The translations under genes were made by a program, and so were the position numbers. Below are positions 1 to 10,513 of a stretch of 64,000 nucleotides of DNA, piece after piece (the stretch's first letter is position 1; the number at the start of each line of letters is the position of its first letter). The DNA lies in assembly GCF_900098745.1 (NCBI RefSeq), contig NZ_FQTT01000009.1, positions 62,001 to 126,000 on the forward strand, written 5' to 3'. The notes beneath the pieces are model-generated. The model ran no database searches, was not told where the DNA came from, and saw only the letters and a program-made list of their open reading frames with translations. The DNA comes from Actinomyces glycerinitolerans (lineage in GTDB: Bacteria; Actinomycetota; Actinomycetes; Actinomycetales; Actinomycetaceae).

Positions 1-2
1 GT

Positions 3-608
3 ACCCGGCCCCTGTGCGACATGCGCTACCGTGGCCACGGCTGGCCGGGCGAGTTCACGGCAGTCGCGGCCGACGGCACTACGGTGAGCACCTCCTATTC
101 GGAGTCGTGGGGGCGGGCCCTGGGACCGACCGTGCAGTGGCGCTGCCGGGTATGTCCCGATGGTGTCGGGGAGTACTCGGATATCACCGCCTCCGACTTC
201 TGGCGGGCCACCCCGGACGGCTACCCTGACTTCACGGAGGGAGCAGGCGTTAGTGCCCTGCTGGCACGTACGCCGCAGGGGCTGGAGATCATCCGGGATG
301 CGGCGAAGGCGGGGGTGATCTCGGTGTCCCCGCTCGACTTAGACGATCTGCGCGCGGTCCAGCCTTATCAGCACGGGCGCCGGGACTTCCTGGTGTCCCG
401 CCGAACGGCGGCTCGGCTCATGGGACTGCGCACCCCGCGCATGACCGGATTCGGCATCTGGCGGCGGGCGCTGCGGCGTCCTCGTGACTCCTGGCATCAA
501 CTGCGAGGATCCATCAGTCGTTTGCGTCGCAAGTTCTCCGTCGACTGGCCCTGGGGCAGACATAAACCGGGGACCAGGCGAGGCTGTGCCGGGGCCGTTC
601 AACGCTGA
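3..608 (+). CDS. Coenzyme F420 hydrogenase/dehydrogenase beta-subunit family protein, 3' part
   Basis: The reading frame is already open at the left edge, so only the C-terminal 201 codons are visible. The segment RCRVCPDGVGEYSDI is the cysteine motif of the FrhB C-terminal domain, and the RYRGHGWPG stretch before it also fits that family. Members are iron-sulfur flavoproteins that move electrons to or from F420 or other acceptors; in Actinomycetaceae many sit in polysaccharide or pyruvyl-transferase clusters. The last 60 residues are basic (WRRALRRPR, RLRRKF). An internal ATG at 21 exists, but the family alignment runs through it, so the true start lies outside. The substrate cannot be told from this fragment. 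Confidence 0.75.
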   Translation, partial: TRPLCDMRYRGHGWPGEFTAVAADGTTVSTSYSESWGRALGPTVQWRCRVCPDGVGEYSDITASDFWRATPDGYPDFTEGAGVSALLARTPQGLEIIRDAAKAGVISVSPLDLDDLRAVQPYQHGRRDFLVSRRTAARLMGLRTPRMTGFGIWRRALRRPRDSWHQLRGSISRLRRKFSVDWPWGRHKPGTRRGCAGAVQR

Positions 609-657
609 CGGCATACCGCCGCATCACCGCGGCCGCAGGCCTCGTACACTCCCCACC

Positions 658-3600
658 GTGCGTCTGACTGCTCTCCTGCCCCCGCTGCTGACCGACCCCG
701 CCATCGACTCCCTGGTTACGGCCGCCGGCAGCCGCTCGCGCACCGACCGCAGCGTCGTCGTCGCCCCCGGCGCCCGCCCCGCCGTCCTGGCCGCCATGGC
801 CCTGGGCGCGGCCGGCGTCGACCGCGTCACCGGGGCCGGCCCGGATCCCTCGGGCCGCCTCGCGCGCCCCGGGGTGGGAGCAGCCGGCGACGGCACCCCC
901 CTGCTGGTGGTCACCGCCACCGGGCGGGAGGCCGAGGAGCTCGCCGCCGCCCTGCGCTGCTACCTGCCCGACCCCGACGTCGCCGTCTTCCCCGCCTGGG
1001 AGACCCTCCCGCATGAGCGGCTCTCCCCGCGCGCCGACACCGTCGCCACCCGGCTGGCCGTGCTGCGGCGCCTGGCCCATCCCGAGGACGGCGCCCCGGC
1101 CGGCCCCGACGCCATGCCGGACCCGTGGCGCGGCCCCATCCGCGTGCTGATCGTGCCCGTGCGCGCCCTGCTGGCGCCGGTGGTCGACGGCCTGGGGGAA
1201 CTGGAACCGATCCACCTGGCCGCGGGAGACCGCGCCGACCTGGAGGAGCTCGCCACCCGCCTGGCGGAGGCCGCCTACACCCGGGTGGACATGGTCACCG
1301 GTCGCGGTGAGTTCGCCGTCCGCGGCGGCATCCTCGACGTCTTCCCGCCCACCCAGCCGCGGCCGGTGCGCGTGGACTTCTTCGGCGACGAGATCGAGTC
1401 CGTCTCCTCCTTCGCCGTCACCGACCAGCGCACCATCGCCGACCTCGGTGCCGTCACCGCCACCGCCTGCCGGGAGGTGCTGCTCACTCAGCAGGTGCGC
1501 GAGCGCGCCCGCGCCCTGATCGGAGTCATCCCCACCGCCGCCGACATGTTGGAGAAACTGGCCGCCGGCATCCCGGTGGAGGGCATGGAGTCCCTCGCCC
1601 CCGTCCTGACCGAACGCATGGTGCCGCTCCTGGACCTGGTGGGGGACCGCCTCGTGGTCCTGGCCGAACCGGAGAAGGTGCGGGGGCGCGCCGAGGACCT
1701 GGCGGCCACCACCGAGGAGTTCCTCGCCGCCGCCTGGACCTCGGCCGCCTCCGGCGGCAACGCCCCCATCGACCTTTCCGCCGCCGCCTTCGCCCACCTC
1801 GCCGAGGCCCGCGCCCTGGCCCTGTCCACGAACCGCGGCTGGTGGTCCTTCACCTCCCTGAAGGCCTCCCCGGACACCCTCGAACTGCCGCTGCGCGACC
1901 CCGAGAGCTACCGGGGGCGCCTGGACGCCGCCGTGAAGGACATCGGCGAGCTGACCCGGGGCGGCTGGAGCGTCGTCGTCGCCACCGAGGGGCCCGGACC
2001 CGGCCGCCGCATGGCCCAGCTGCTGGCCGACGGCGGCGTGCCCGCGCGCATCGTCACCGGCCTGGACGACGCCGCCGACCTGTCCTACCAGTCCCCCGAC
2101 GGCGTGGTGCGCGTAACCCAGGCCTCCGCCGGGCACGGCTTCGTGGCCGAGGGACTGCGCCTGGCCCTGGTGGCCGAGTCCGACCTGACCGGACGCGCCC
2201 CCGCCGCGGCCCGCTCCGCCAAGACCCTGCCCGCCCGCCGCACCCGCAAGAGCGTGGACCCGCTGTCCCTGCGCCCCGGCGACCTGGTGGTGCACGCCCA
2301 GCACGGCGTCGGCCGCTTCGTGGAGCTGCTGCGCCGCGACGTCGGCTCCGGACGCGGCGCCGGCAAGGAGAAGGCCACCCGCGAGTACGTGGTCATCGAG
2401 TACGCCCCCTCCAAGCGCGGCCAGCCGGGAGACCGGCTGCTGGTGCCCACCGACGCCCTGGACCAGGTCACCAAGTACGTCGGCTCCGACAACCCCGCTC
2501 TGAACCGCATGGGCGGCGCCGACTGGGCCAAGACCAAGCAGCGGGCGCGCAAGGCGGTGCGCGAGATCGCCGGGGAACTGGTGCGCCTGTATGCCGCCCG
2601 CTCGGCCACCACCGGGCACGCCTTCGGCCCCGACACCCCCTGGCAGGCCGAACTGGAGGAGGCCTTCCCCTACACCGAGACCCCCGACCAGCTGGCCACC
2701 ATCGACGACGTCAAGGCCGACATGGAGAAACCCCAGCCCATGGACAGGCTCATCTGCGGGGACGTCGGCTACGGCAAGACCGAGATCGCCGTACGGGCCG
2801 CCTTCAAGGCCGTCCAGGACGGCAAGCAGGTGGCGGTGCTGGTGCCCACCACCCTGCTGGTGTCCCAGCACGCCGAGACCTTCACCGAGCGCTACGCGGG
2901 CTTCCCCATCAACGTCGCCCAACTCTCCCGCTTCCAGACCGCCGCCGAGTCCGAGCGGGTGCTGGCGGGACTGGCCGACGGGACCATCGACGTCGTCATC
3001 GGCACCCACCGGCTGATCACCGGGCAGGTGCGCTTCAAGGACCTGGGGCTGGTGGTCATCGACGAGGAGCAGCGCTTCGGCGTGGAGCATAAGGAGACCC
3101 TCAAGGCGCTGCGCACCGATGTGGACGTGCTGTCCATGTCCGCCACCCCCATTCCGCGCACCTTGGAGATGGCGGTGACCGGCCTGCGGGAGATGTCCAC
3201 CCTGTCCACCCCGCCGGAGGACCGCCACCCCATCCTCACCTATGTGGGCACCTATGAGACCAAGCAGGTCAGTGCCGCCATTCGCCGCGAGCTGCTGCGC
3301 GACGGGCAGGTGTTCTTCGTGCACAACCGGGTGGAGGACATCGAGTCCGTGGCCGCCCGGCTGGCCGACCTGGTGCCGGAGGCACGGGTGGCCACCGCCC
3401 ACGGGCAGATGCACGAGTCCCGGCTGGAGAAGGTCATCGACGACTTCTGGCACAAGGAGATCGACGTGCTGGTGTGCACCACCATCGTGGAGACCGGCCT
3501 GGACGTGTCCAACGCCAACACCCTGATCGTGGACCGGGCCGACCGCATGGGCCTGTCCCAGCTGCACCAGCTGCGCGGCCGCGTGGGACGCGGCCGGGAG

Positions 3601-4407
3601 CGCGCCTACGCCTACTTCCTGTATCCGGCGGACAAGCCGCTCACGGAGACGGCGCTGGAGCGGCTGCGCACCATCGCCACCAACACCGACCTGGGGGCCG
3701 GCATGCAGGTGGCCATGAAGGACCTGGAGATCCGCGGCGCCGGCAACCTGCTGGGCGGCGAGCAGTCCGGGCACATCGCCGGGGTCGGGTTCGACCTGTA
3801 CGTGCGCATGGTCTCCGAGGCGGTGGCCGCCTATAAGAAGGCCCTCAAGGTGGGGGACGCGGGCGGAGCCGGGGCCGCCGGCGCGGACGAGGAGGACCTG
3901 GAGGACGTCGAGCTGCGCGTGGACCTGCCCGTGGACGCCACCATCCCCGAGGAGTACGTGCCCCACGAGCGGCTGCGCCTGGAGGCCTACACCAAGTTCG
4001 CGGCCGCCCGCACCGACGCGGATGTGGCCGACGTGCTGGACGAGCTCACCGACCGCTACGGGCCGGTGCCCGAGGCGGTGCGCCGCCTGGCGGCCCTGGC
4101 GCGGCTGCGGGCGCTGGCCGCCCAGCTGGGGGTGCGCGAGATCGTGGCGCAGGGCAAGTCGATCCGCTTCGCGCCGGTGAACCTGCCCGAATCGGCGCGC
4201 ATGAAGGTCACCCGCCTGTACCCGGGCACGGTGCTCAAGCCCGCCACCCGCACCATTGTGGTCCCCGCGCCCGGTACCGCCCGCATGGGCGGCGCCGCCA
4301 TCGAGGGGGAGGAGCTGCTGCGCTGGGCGGAGGTACTGCTGCACGCCGTCGTCGCGGGGGAGACCGACTGGGAGACCGAGGCCACCAAGTACCGCCGGCG
4401 CCGCTGA
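658..4407 (+). CDS. mfd: Transcription-repair coupling factor Mfd
   Basis: A 1249-residue SF2 translocase that removes RNA polymerase stalled at DNA lesions and recruits UvrA. Visible in order: an N-terminal UvrB-like region, a CarD-like RNA-polymerase interaction domain (LRPGDLVVHAQHGVGRF, near residue 540), Walker A GDVGYGKTE near 700, the DEEQ box (VIDEEQRFGVEH) near 800, QLRGRVGRG of motif VI, and the C-terminal TRCF domain. The GTG at 658 is chosen because a TACACT -10 box ends 7 nt before it, suggesting leaderless initiation; an upstream open extension to 484 has no family similarity. Length is normal for actinobacterial Mfd. Confidence 0.97.
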   Translation: MRLTALLPPLLTDPAIDSLVTAAGSRSRTDRSVVVAPGARPAVLAAMALGAAGVDRVTGAGPDPSGRLARPGVGAAGDGTPLLVVTATGREAEELAAALRCYLPDPDVAVFPAWETLPHERLSPRADTVATRLAVLRRLAHPEDGAPAGPDAMPDPWRGPIRVLIVPVRALLAPVVDGLGELEPIHLAAGDRADLEELATRLAEAAYTRVDMVTGRGEFAVRGGILDVFPPTQPRPVRVDFFGDEIESVSSFAVTDQRTIADLGAVTATACREVLLTQQVRERARALIGVIPTAADMLEKLAAGIPVEGMESLAPVLTERMVPLLDLVGDRLVVLAEPEKVRGRAEDLAATTEEFLAAAWTSAASGGNAPIDLSAAAFAHLAEARALALSTNRGWWSFTSLKASPDTLELPLRDPESYRGRLDAAVKDIGELTRGGWSVVVATEGPGPGRRMAQLLADGGVPARIVTGLDDAADLSYQSPDGVVRVTQASAGHGFVAEGLRLALVAESDLTGRAPAAARSAKTLPARRTRKSVDPLSLRPGDLVVHAQHGVGRFVELLRRDVGSGRGAGKEKATREYVVIEYAPSKRGQPGDRLLVPTDALDQVTKYVGSDNPALNRMGGADWAKTKQRARKAVREIAGELVRLYAARSATTGHAFGPDTPWQAELEEAFPYTETPDQLATIDDVKADMEKPQPMDRLICGDVGYGKTEIAVRAAFKAVQDGKQVAVLVPTTLLVSQHAETFTERYAGFPINVAQLSRFQTAAESERVLAGLADGTIDVVIGTHRLITGQVRFKDLGLVVIDEEQRFGVEHKETLKALRTDVDVLSMSATPIPRTLEMAVTGLREMSTLSTPPEDRHPILTYVGTYETKQVSAAIRRELLRDGQVFFVHNRVEDIESVAARLADLVPEARVATAHGQMHESRLEKVIDDFWHKEIDVLVCTTIVETGLDVSNANTLIVDRADRMGLSQLHQLRGRVGRGRERAYAYFLYPADKPLTETALERLRTIATNTDLGAGMQVAMKDLEIRGAGNLLGGEQSGHIAGVGFDLYVRMVSEAVAAYKKALKVGDAGGAGAAGADEEDLEDVELRVDLPVDATIPEEYVPHERLRLEAYTKFAAARTDADVADVLDELTDRYGPVPEAVRRLAALARLRALAAQLGVREIVAQGKSIRFAPVNLPESARMKVTRLYPGTVLKPATRTIVVPAPGTARMGGAAIEGEELLRWAEVLLHAVVAGETDWETEATKYRRRR

Positions 4408-4423
4408 GCCCCGCCGCCAACTC

Positions 4424-4485
4424 GCCGAGGTCGGTTGATCTTACGTGCCGAGGTCGGTTGATCTTACGTGCCGAGATCGGCGCCG
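4424..4485. repeat. 23-bp CCGAGGTCGG tandem repeat, locus 1
   Basis: Two complete 23-bp units (4424-4446, 4447-4469) and a partial third start 17 bp after the mfd stop. Each begins GCCGAGGTCGG and continues TTGATCTTACGT; CCGAGGTCGG is itself an inverted repeat around GG. The same unit recurs at 11538, 13087 and 25930. Confidence 0.9.
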
Positions 4486-4643
4486 GCGACGGGGCGGCTT
4501 CGACGAAGCTGCGGCCTACGGGCGTAGGGTGACGGACTGTCGTGCGCAACCGTCTGGGAGTCGGCGACGCCTCGCTACGGCATTGGCTCCGGAGCCGGGT
4601 GGCTGCGCCACGCCGTCGTCGCCGACCGTGCAAGGAGTAGACC
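4486..4643. other. mfd to lipoprotein spacer
   Basis: No gene is seen here. A GTAGGGT sequence near 4525 could be a -10 box for the lipoprotein gene, and AAGGAG at 4632-4637 is its ribosome binding site. Confidence 0.4.
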
Positions 4644-5198
4644 GTGACCCGAACCACCACAAGTCTCACCCGGCGTGCCCGCGTACTGGGAGCCGGCGCC
4701 GCCCTGCTGCTCGGCGTCAGTGCCCTCGCCGGCTGCTCCGCACACCCGGGGCAGGCCGCCATCGTGAACTACACCGATGCCGACGGCGTCCTTCAGACGT
4801 TTACGCTCTCCGAGCAGGAGGTGCAGGACGCCACACAGGACCTCGCCGAGTACGCCGCCGCCGGCGGCGAGCAGGGACCCACCGCCGCCTTCGTCGTGAC
4901 CGCGCTCGCGGATCTGCCGGCGGCCGAACAGCTGGCCGCAGAATTCGATATCGAAGTTTCGGACGCGGATGCGTTGGCCGAGTTGCAGGCGCAGAAGGAT
5001 ATTGACTACTCGCCCGCCGCCGTCGACACCTATCGCTATGTGCAGATAGCCAACCAGGTCTTCGCGCTGGAAGACCAGGACGCGGTCAGCGCCCGATACC
5101 AGGAACTGCATGGCGCCCTGAGTGTGGAGGCCTCACCGCGGTATCAGGGCGGCGGTGCGTGGCTGCTGCAGGATGACACCCAACTGCAGTTGGGCTGA
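4644..5198 (+). CDS. Secreted lipoprotein, SurA N-terminal-like
   Basis: A 184-residue lipoprotein. The N-terminus has twin arginines, a hydrophobic stretch and a lipobox LAGC, so Cys31 should be lipidated and the protein anchored outside the membrane. The remainder is alanine- and acid-rich and predicted helical, resembling the N-terminal chaperone segment of SurA-type proteins found next to mfd in many actinobacteria, but there is no parvulin isomerase domain. The GTG start follows a good AGGAG site at 6 nt. A folding-factor role is inferred from family and position only. Confidence 0.7.
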   Translation: MTRTTTSLTRRARVLGAGAALLLGVSALAGCSAHPGQAAIVNYTDADGVLQTFTLSEQEVQDATQDLAEYAAAGGEQGPTAAFVVTALADLPAAEQLAAEFDIEVSDADALAELQAQKDIDYSPAAVDTYRYVQIANQVFALEDQDAVSARYQELHGALSVEASPRYQGGGAWLLQDDTQLQLG

Positions 5199-6912
<1,714 letters not shown>

Positions 6913-7005
6913 GCCTGAGCCGAGGCCTGCTTTCCCGGATTGGTCCCGGGGTATGCACGCGTTGATCGTGTGCGTGCCCCGGGACCGCTCTGTTTGGAGT
7001 TGTCG

Positions 7006-7504
7006 GGCGTTTCCCGTTTGCGGGTGTGGTGGGGCGGGTGGCGGGCGTCTGGTGGAGGTGGACCGTCTGGTGGGTGTGACGGGTGGGCGGGGTGTGCGCA
7101 CGGCAAGTAGCGGTGGGTCGGGAGCGTCGGCTCGCCTGTCCCTTCGGGGTGGGCCGTGCACCGGGAGTCTCTAGGAGGGGTGATTGTCATGATTCGGGAC
7201 AAACGGGTCCGGCGGCGTTGGCGGCCGTGAAGGAAACGTTGGAATCATGCGGGTGCCGGATGCCCCTGGTAGGTGTTGAGGCTCGTTTGTCCCGGTTGGT
7301 GACATTTCGGGCAACCACCGCACAGTGGCATGTGCGCCAACGGCAGGCCGGCTGCCGGTTGCAGCCGGCACACCCCGTAGGCGGACAGCCTGCGGGGCCG
7401 TCTCACGGTTCAGCGGGCGACGTCGAGCCGGCATGCCCGCAGGTTGACAGCTCGGCACCCCACGACACCAGAATCCACCACCACACCCACAAACCGGAAA
7501 CGCC
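7006..7504. repeat. Composite repeat element, copy A
   Basis: A 499-bp segment bounded by 24-bp inverted ends (7006-7029 and 7481-7504; 22 of 24 positions match) starting GGCGTTTCC and running into GTTTGCGGGTGTGG. Related copies are at 25393-25899, 46461-46784 and, truncated, 50460-50635. The interior shares patches with the 46461 copy (GGCGTTGGCGGCCG at about 7210 versus GGTGTTGGTGGCCG at about 46592) but contains no coding frame. Confidence 0.75.
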
Positions 7505-7687
7505 AGTTATCGGCGCGAATGTGTGCGCGTGATCGGGGGTTTTCGTTGAAATAGTGGGGAGAACTTGGGGTTTATCGGGTTGGGTATGGTTCAGCACGAC
7601 ACCCGCGCGACACGCCGGTCTCATGCACCACGTTCGTGCCGATGACCCCGGTGGCGGTGATGCTCACCCCGCCCCTATGCATGTGCT

Positions 7688-7790
7688 GCACGACCTCGGG
7701 CTGCGTTCCACGACCTTGGTGTGTGTTGCACGACCACCCCGGGGTCGTGGAGTGCGCACCAAGGTCGTGCAGTGTCGCCCAGGGTCGTGC
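7688..7790. repeat. Palindromic array, 20-bp period, CACGACC core
   Basis: Three direct copies of (G/C)CACGACC at 7688, 7708 and 7728 are followed by three inverted copies GGTCGTG(G/C) at 7743, 7763 and 7783. Spacing is exactly 20 bp on both sides of the centre near 7739. Folded as RNA, the copies give three 8-bp helices separated by 12-nt internal loops. Confidence 0.85.
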
Positions 7791-7883
7791 AACAACACCG
7801 CCCCCGCACGCCGCCGGGCCAAAACACGCGTTCGCGCCAATAGCCCCGAACCACGCACGCATCTCTCCGATCGCCTTCTATTC

Positions 7884-7971
7884 GGACCGCGAAAGTCTCT
7901 TGGGACCGCCCGTGTCGGGTTGGACCGCCCCAGTGGCGTACTACGGCGGTCCAAATGGAGGATGGCGGTCC
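7884..7971. repeat. Palindromic array, 19-bp period, GGACCGC core
   Basis: GGACCGC occurs at 7884, 7903 and 7922, then inverted as GCGGTCC at 7946 and 7965, always 19 bp apart. The geometry matches the neighbouring CACGACC array, but the sequence differs. Confidence 0.8.
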
Positions 7972-8183
7972 AAACAGGGACGTTGACGCCCCGATGTCGT
8001 CCCCGCCGTGCGGTCGTCTTGCCGCCCTGCCGCCCTGCCGCCGTGCGGTCGTCTTGCCGCCCTGCCATCGGGCCGCCGCCCTGCCGCGGTGTCGGGGCAG
8101 TGCCGGGATACTTGCCGCTTCGTGGCCGACGCACCGGCGCCGCACGCTCGCCATGCGCACGTCCGTGAGGCAGGATCGGTTCC

Positions 8184-8900
8184 ATGACGCCGCGCCGACC
8201 TGTACCAGCACGCCCCGGCGCCCGCAGAACCCGCTCCGGCCCCTCCCGCGACGCTCGAGCCGGCGCCGGCAGGCACACCGATAAGCCCGATACCGCCCGC
8301 AGCACTTCCCGCGGCGCTGCCGACGCCGACCACAACGCCACCTCCGCCCCCACCCACGAAGATTCCGAAGATCCGGCTCCCCGCCTGGGCGGCGCGGAGG
8401 GGCTGTCCCTGCCCATGCGCCTGCTCATCCTCGCCGGTGTGTTGGCCCTGGCCTTCGTCGTGGTCTTCCCCTCGCTGCGCGGCTACCTAAGCCAGCGCGC
8501 CCAGTACGACGCCGTGCTGGACCAGATCGATGAGGCCCGTGCCACCTCCACAGCCCTGGAGGAGGAACTGGCCCGCTGGGACGACGACGATTACGTCAAG
8601 GCCCAGGCCCGCGAGCGCCTGTCGTATGTCATGCCCGGTGAGACCACCTACGTCGTGGTCGGGGCCGACGATTTCGAGGACACCGACGCGGCCGGCTCCG
8701 CCCGGGCCGACGCCGAGGAGCGACTGCCCTGGTACGAGGAGCTGCGCGAGTCGGCGCGCGTGGCCGGACAAGTCGAACGGGAACAGGCCGACGATCCCGC
8801 CCGCCGAGGCTGGTCCACCCCCGCCCCGCAGTCCACCACGACGCCGCAGCCGGCTACGCCGTCGACCGGCGCCGACACCGAATCAGGAGACCAGCAGTGA
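8184..8900 (+). CDS. ftsB: FtsB/DivIC-family septum formation initiator
   Basis: A 238-residue bitopic division protein. A long polar N-terminal cytoplasmic region (about 1-73) is followed by one transmembrane helix (MRLLILAGVLALAFVVVF), a short coiled coil (about 98-130) and the conserved DYVKAQARERLSYVMPGE segment, then an acidic, proline- and threonine-rich tail. FtsB bridges FtsL and FtsQ in the divisome. It sits between eno and DUF501-ppx as in most actinobacteria. A CAGGAT hexamer 7 nt before the ATG suggests a leaderless message; the stop overlaps the next start by 4 bp. Confidence 0.88.
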   Translation: MTPRRPVPARPGARRTRSGPSRDARAGAGRHTDKPDTARSTSRGAADADHNATSAPTHEDSEDPAPRLGGAEGLSLPMRLLILAGVLALAFVVVFPSLRGYLSQRAQYDAVLDQIDEARATSTALEEELARWDDDDYVKAQARERLSYVMPGETTYVVVGADDFEDTDAAGSARADAEERLPWYEELRESARVAGQVEREQADDPARRGWSTPAPQSTTTPQPATPSTGADTESGDQQ

Positions 8901-9388
8901 CCGTGAGCGAAGCCGACCTGGAGACCCTGCGTACGCAGCTGGGGCGTACACCGCGCGGTGTCGTCGACGTGGCCGCCCGCTGCGTGTGCGGCCGACCGAC
9001 GGTCGTGCGCACCGCGCCGCGCCTGCCCGACGGCTCGCCCTTCCCCACCATGTACTACCTGACCCATCCGGCGGCGGTGCGCGGCTGCTCCACCCTCGAG
9101 GCGGAGCACCTCATGGAGGAGTTCAACCGGCGCCTGGCCGCCGAACCCGATCTGGCCGCCGCTTACGCGGCCGCTCACAACGACTACCTGGCTCGCCGCG
9201 CCGAACTGGGCAGCCCCGAGGAGATCACCGGGGTATCGGCCGGCGGCATGCCCAACCGGGTCAAGTGCCTGCACGCGCTGCTCGCGCACACGCTCGCGGT
9301 TGGCCGGGGCGTCAACCCCATCGGCGACCTCACCCTGGACACACTGCGCGAGCGGGGCCTGTGGGACCCCGAACGCTGCTCCTGCTGA
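8897..9388 (+). CDS. DUF501 family protein
   Basis: A 163-residue soluble protein of the DUF501 family, conserved beside ftsB and ppx across actinobacteria and of unknown function. Conserved features seen are RCVCGRPTVVRTAPRL, FPTMYYLTHP, the MPNRVKCLHALLAHTLA segment and a C-terminal cysteine pair (ERCSC). Cysteines at both ends suggest metal binding, which is inference. The GTG start overlaps the ftsB stop, so translation is probably coupled. Confidence 0.85.
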   Translation: MTVSEADLETLRTQLGRTPRGVVDVAARCVCGRPTVVRTAPRLPDGSPFPTMYYLTHPAAVRGCSTLEAEHLMEEFNRRLAAEPDLAAAYAAAHNDYLARRAELGSPEEITGVSAGGMPNRVKCLHALLAHTLAVGRGVNPIGDLTLDTLRERGLWDPERCSC

Positions 9389-9454
9389 GCGCCGACCGCC
9401 GCCGTAGAGTTACCGCTGAAGCCGTCGGCACAGCCATCCGAGGGGGAGCCACAC

Positions 9455-10513
9455 ATGACCTGCGTCGCCGCCATTGATTGCGGCACCAACACCATCCGGC
9501 TGCTGGTCGCCGACGCCGTCCGGGACGAGCGCACCGGCGCCGTCCGCCTGCACCCCCTGCACCGCTCCAGCACCATCGTCCGCCTGGGACAGGGCGTGGA
9601 CCGTACCGGGCGCCTCGACCCCGAGGCCCTGGCCCGCACCCTGGCGGTGGTACGCGAGTACGCCGCCACCTGCGCCGGCCTGGACGTGCCGCTGAACGCC
9701 GAGCACGCGCGCTTCGTCGCCACCTCCGCCACGCGCGACGCCGAGAACCGTGACGAGTTCGTCGACGGGGTGCGCGCGGCGCTGGGCATCGTCCCCGAGG
9801 TCGTCTCCGGCGAGGAGGAGGCCCGCCTGTCCTTCGCCGGCTCACTACTCGGGGCCGACGACGACGGCGCTCCGGCGGCAGGGCCCGCCGACGCCGACCG
9901 GGCCGGGCAAGAGCCCGCCAAGCAGCGGAACGAGGCCTCACGCGGCCCCCGCCTCGTCGTCGATTTGGGCGGCGGCTCCACCGAGCTGGTCCTGGGCGTG
10001 GATGCCCCGCAGGCCGCCTACTCGATGAACACCGGCTCGGTGCGCATCACCGAGCGCTACCTGGCCGACGGCGTCACCCCCGCCGCGGAGCAGGCCGCCC
10101 GCGCGGAGGTGCGCGCCCTACTGGACCGGGCCGCCGACGCCGTCGACCTGGGCGCCGCCACCCGGCTGGTCGGGCTCGCCGGCACCATCTCCACCGTCAC
10201 CGCCCACGCCCTCGGCCTGGACGCCTTCGACCGTGACGCCATCGACGGGGCCGAGCTGAGCATCGCGCGGGTGCTGGCATCCTGCGACGCGATCGTGCAC
10301 TCCACCGCTGCGCAGCGGGAGTCCTGGGGGTACCTGCTGCCCGGCCGCCGCGACGTCATCGCCGCCGGGGCGCTGGTATGGAGCGAGGTGGTGAGCCGGG
10401 TCGCCGCCGACACGGCCGCCGCCGGGCATCCGCTGACCACCGCCGTCACCAGCCTGTCCGACATCCTGGACGGCATTGCCATCTCGCTCCTTCCCGCGGG
10501 AGCGCAGGCATGA
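9455..10513 (+). CDS. ppx: Exopolyphosphatase / guanosine pentaphosphatase, Ppx/GppA family
   Basis: A 352-residue member of the ASKHA-fold Ppx/GppA family, which releases phosphate from polyphosphate or converts pppGpp to ppGpp. The first phosphate loop is IDCGTNTIRLLVAD at the N-terminus and the second DLGGGSTELVLG is near residue 170; ATSATRDAEN and the GEEEARLSF segment are also typical. It follows a GAGGGGGAG ribosome site at 9440-9448 and overlaps aroD by ATGA, so both are probably co-translated. Which of the two reactions dominates cannot be read from the sequence. Confidence 0.92.
   Translation: MTCVAAIDCGTNTIRLLVADAVRDERTGAVRLHPLHRSSTIVRLGQGVDRTGRLDPEALARTLAVVREYAATCAGLDVPLNAEHARFVATSATRDAENRDEFVDGVRAALGIVPEVVSGEEEARLSFAGSLLGADDDGAPAAGPADADRAGQEPAKQRNEASRGPRLVVDLGGGSTELVLGVDAPQAAYSMNTGSVRITERYLADGVTPAAEQAARAEVRALLDRAADAVDLGAATRLVGLAGTISTVTAHALGLDAFDRDAIDGAELSIARVLASCDAIVHSTAAQRESWGYLLPGRRDVIAAGALVWSEVVSRVAADTAAAGHPLTTAVTSLSDILDGIAISLLPAGAQA

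Larger units (their letters stand above)
6913..8183. other. Repeat-rich intergenic region without a convincing gene
   Basis: Open frames here have no family similarity and shift through repeats, so none is annotated. The region holds composite element A (7006-7504), dispersed copies of a GTTCGCGCCGAT motif (7506, 7629, 7827), two palindromic arrays (7688-7790, 7884-7971) and a 27-bp direct repeat of period 35 starting at 8005 and 8040. A CAGGAT box at 8171-8176 sits 7 nt before ftsB. Confidence 0.7.

Noticed and set aside
514-4344. Long minus-strand open frame of 1276 codons opposite mfd
   Set aside because: It is an antisense shadow of mfd caused by GC-rich codons; the translation is Gly/His/Gln-rich low complexity without any family motif.
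4424-4485. CRISPR-like or origin iterons for the 23-bp units
   Set aside because: Units are head-to-tail without spacers, scattered at gene ends, and no replication gene is adjacent.
7083-7532. Possible genes in the eno-ftsB gap (for example 149 codons at 7083)
   Set aside because: They cross repeat boundaries, have no ribosome site and show no recognisable domain.
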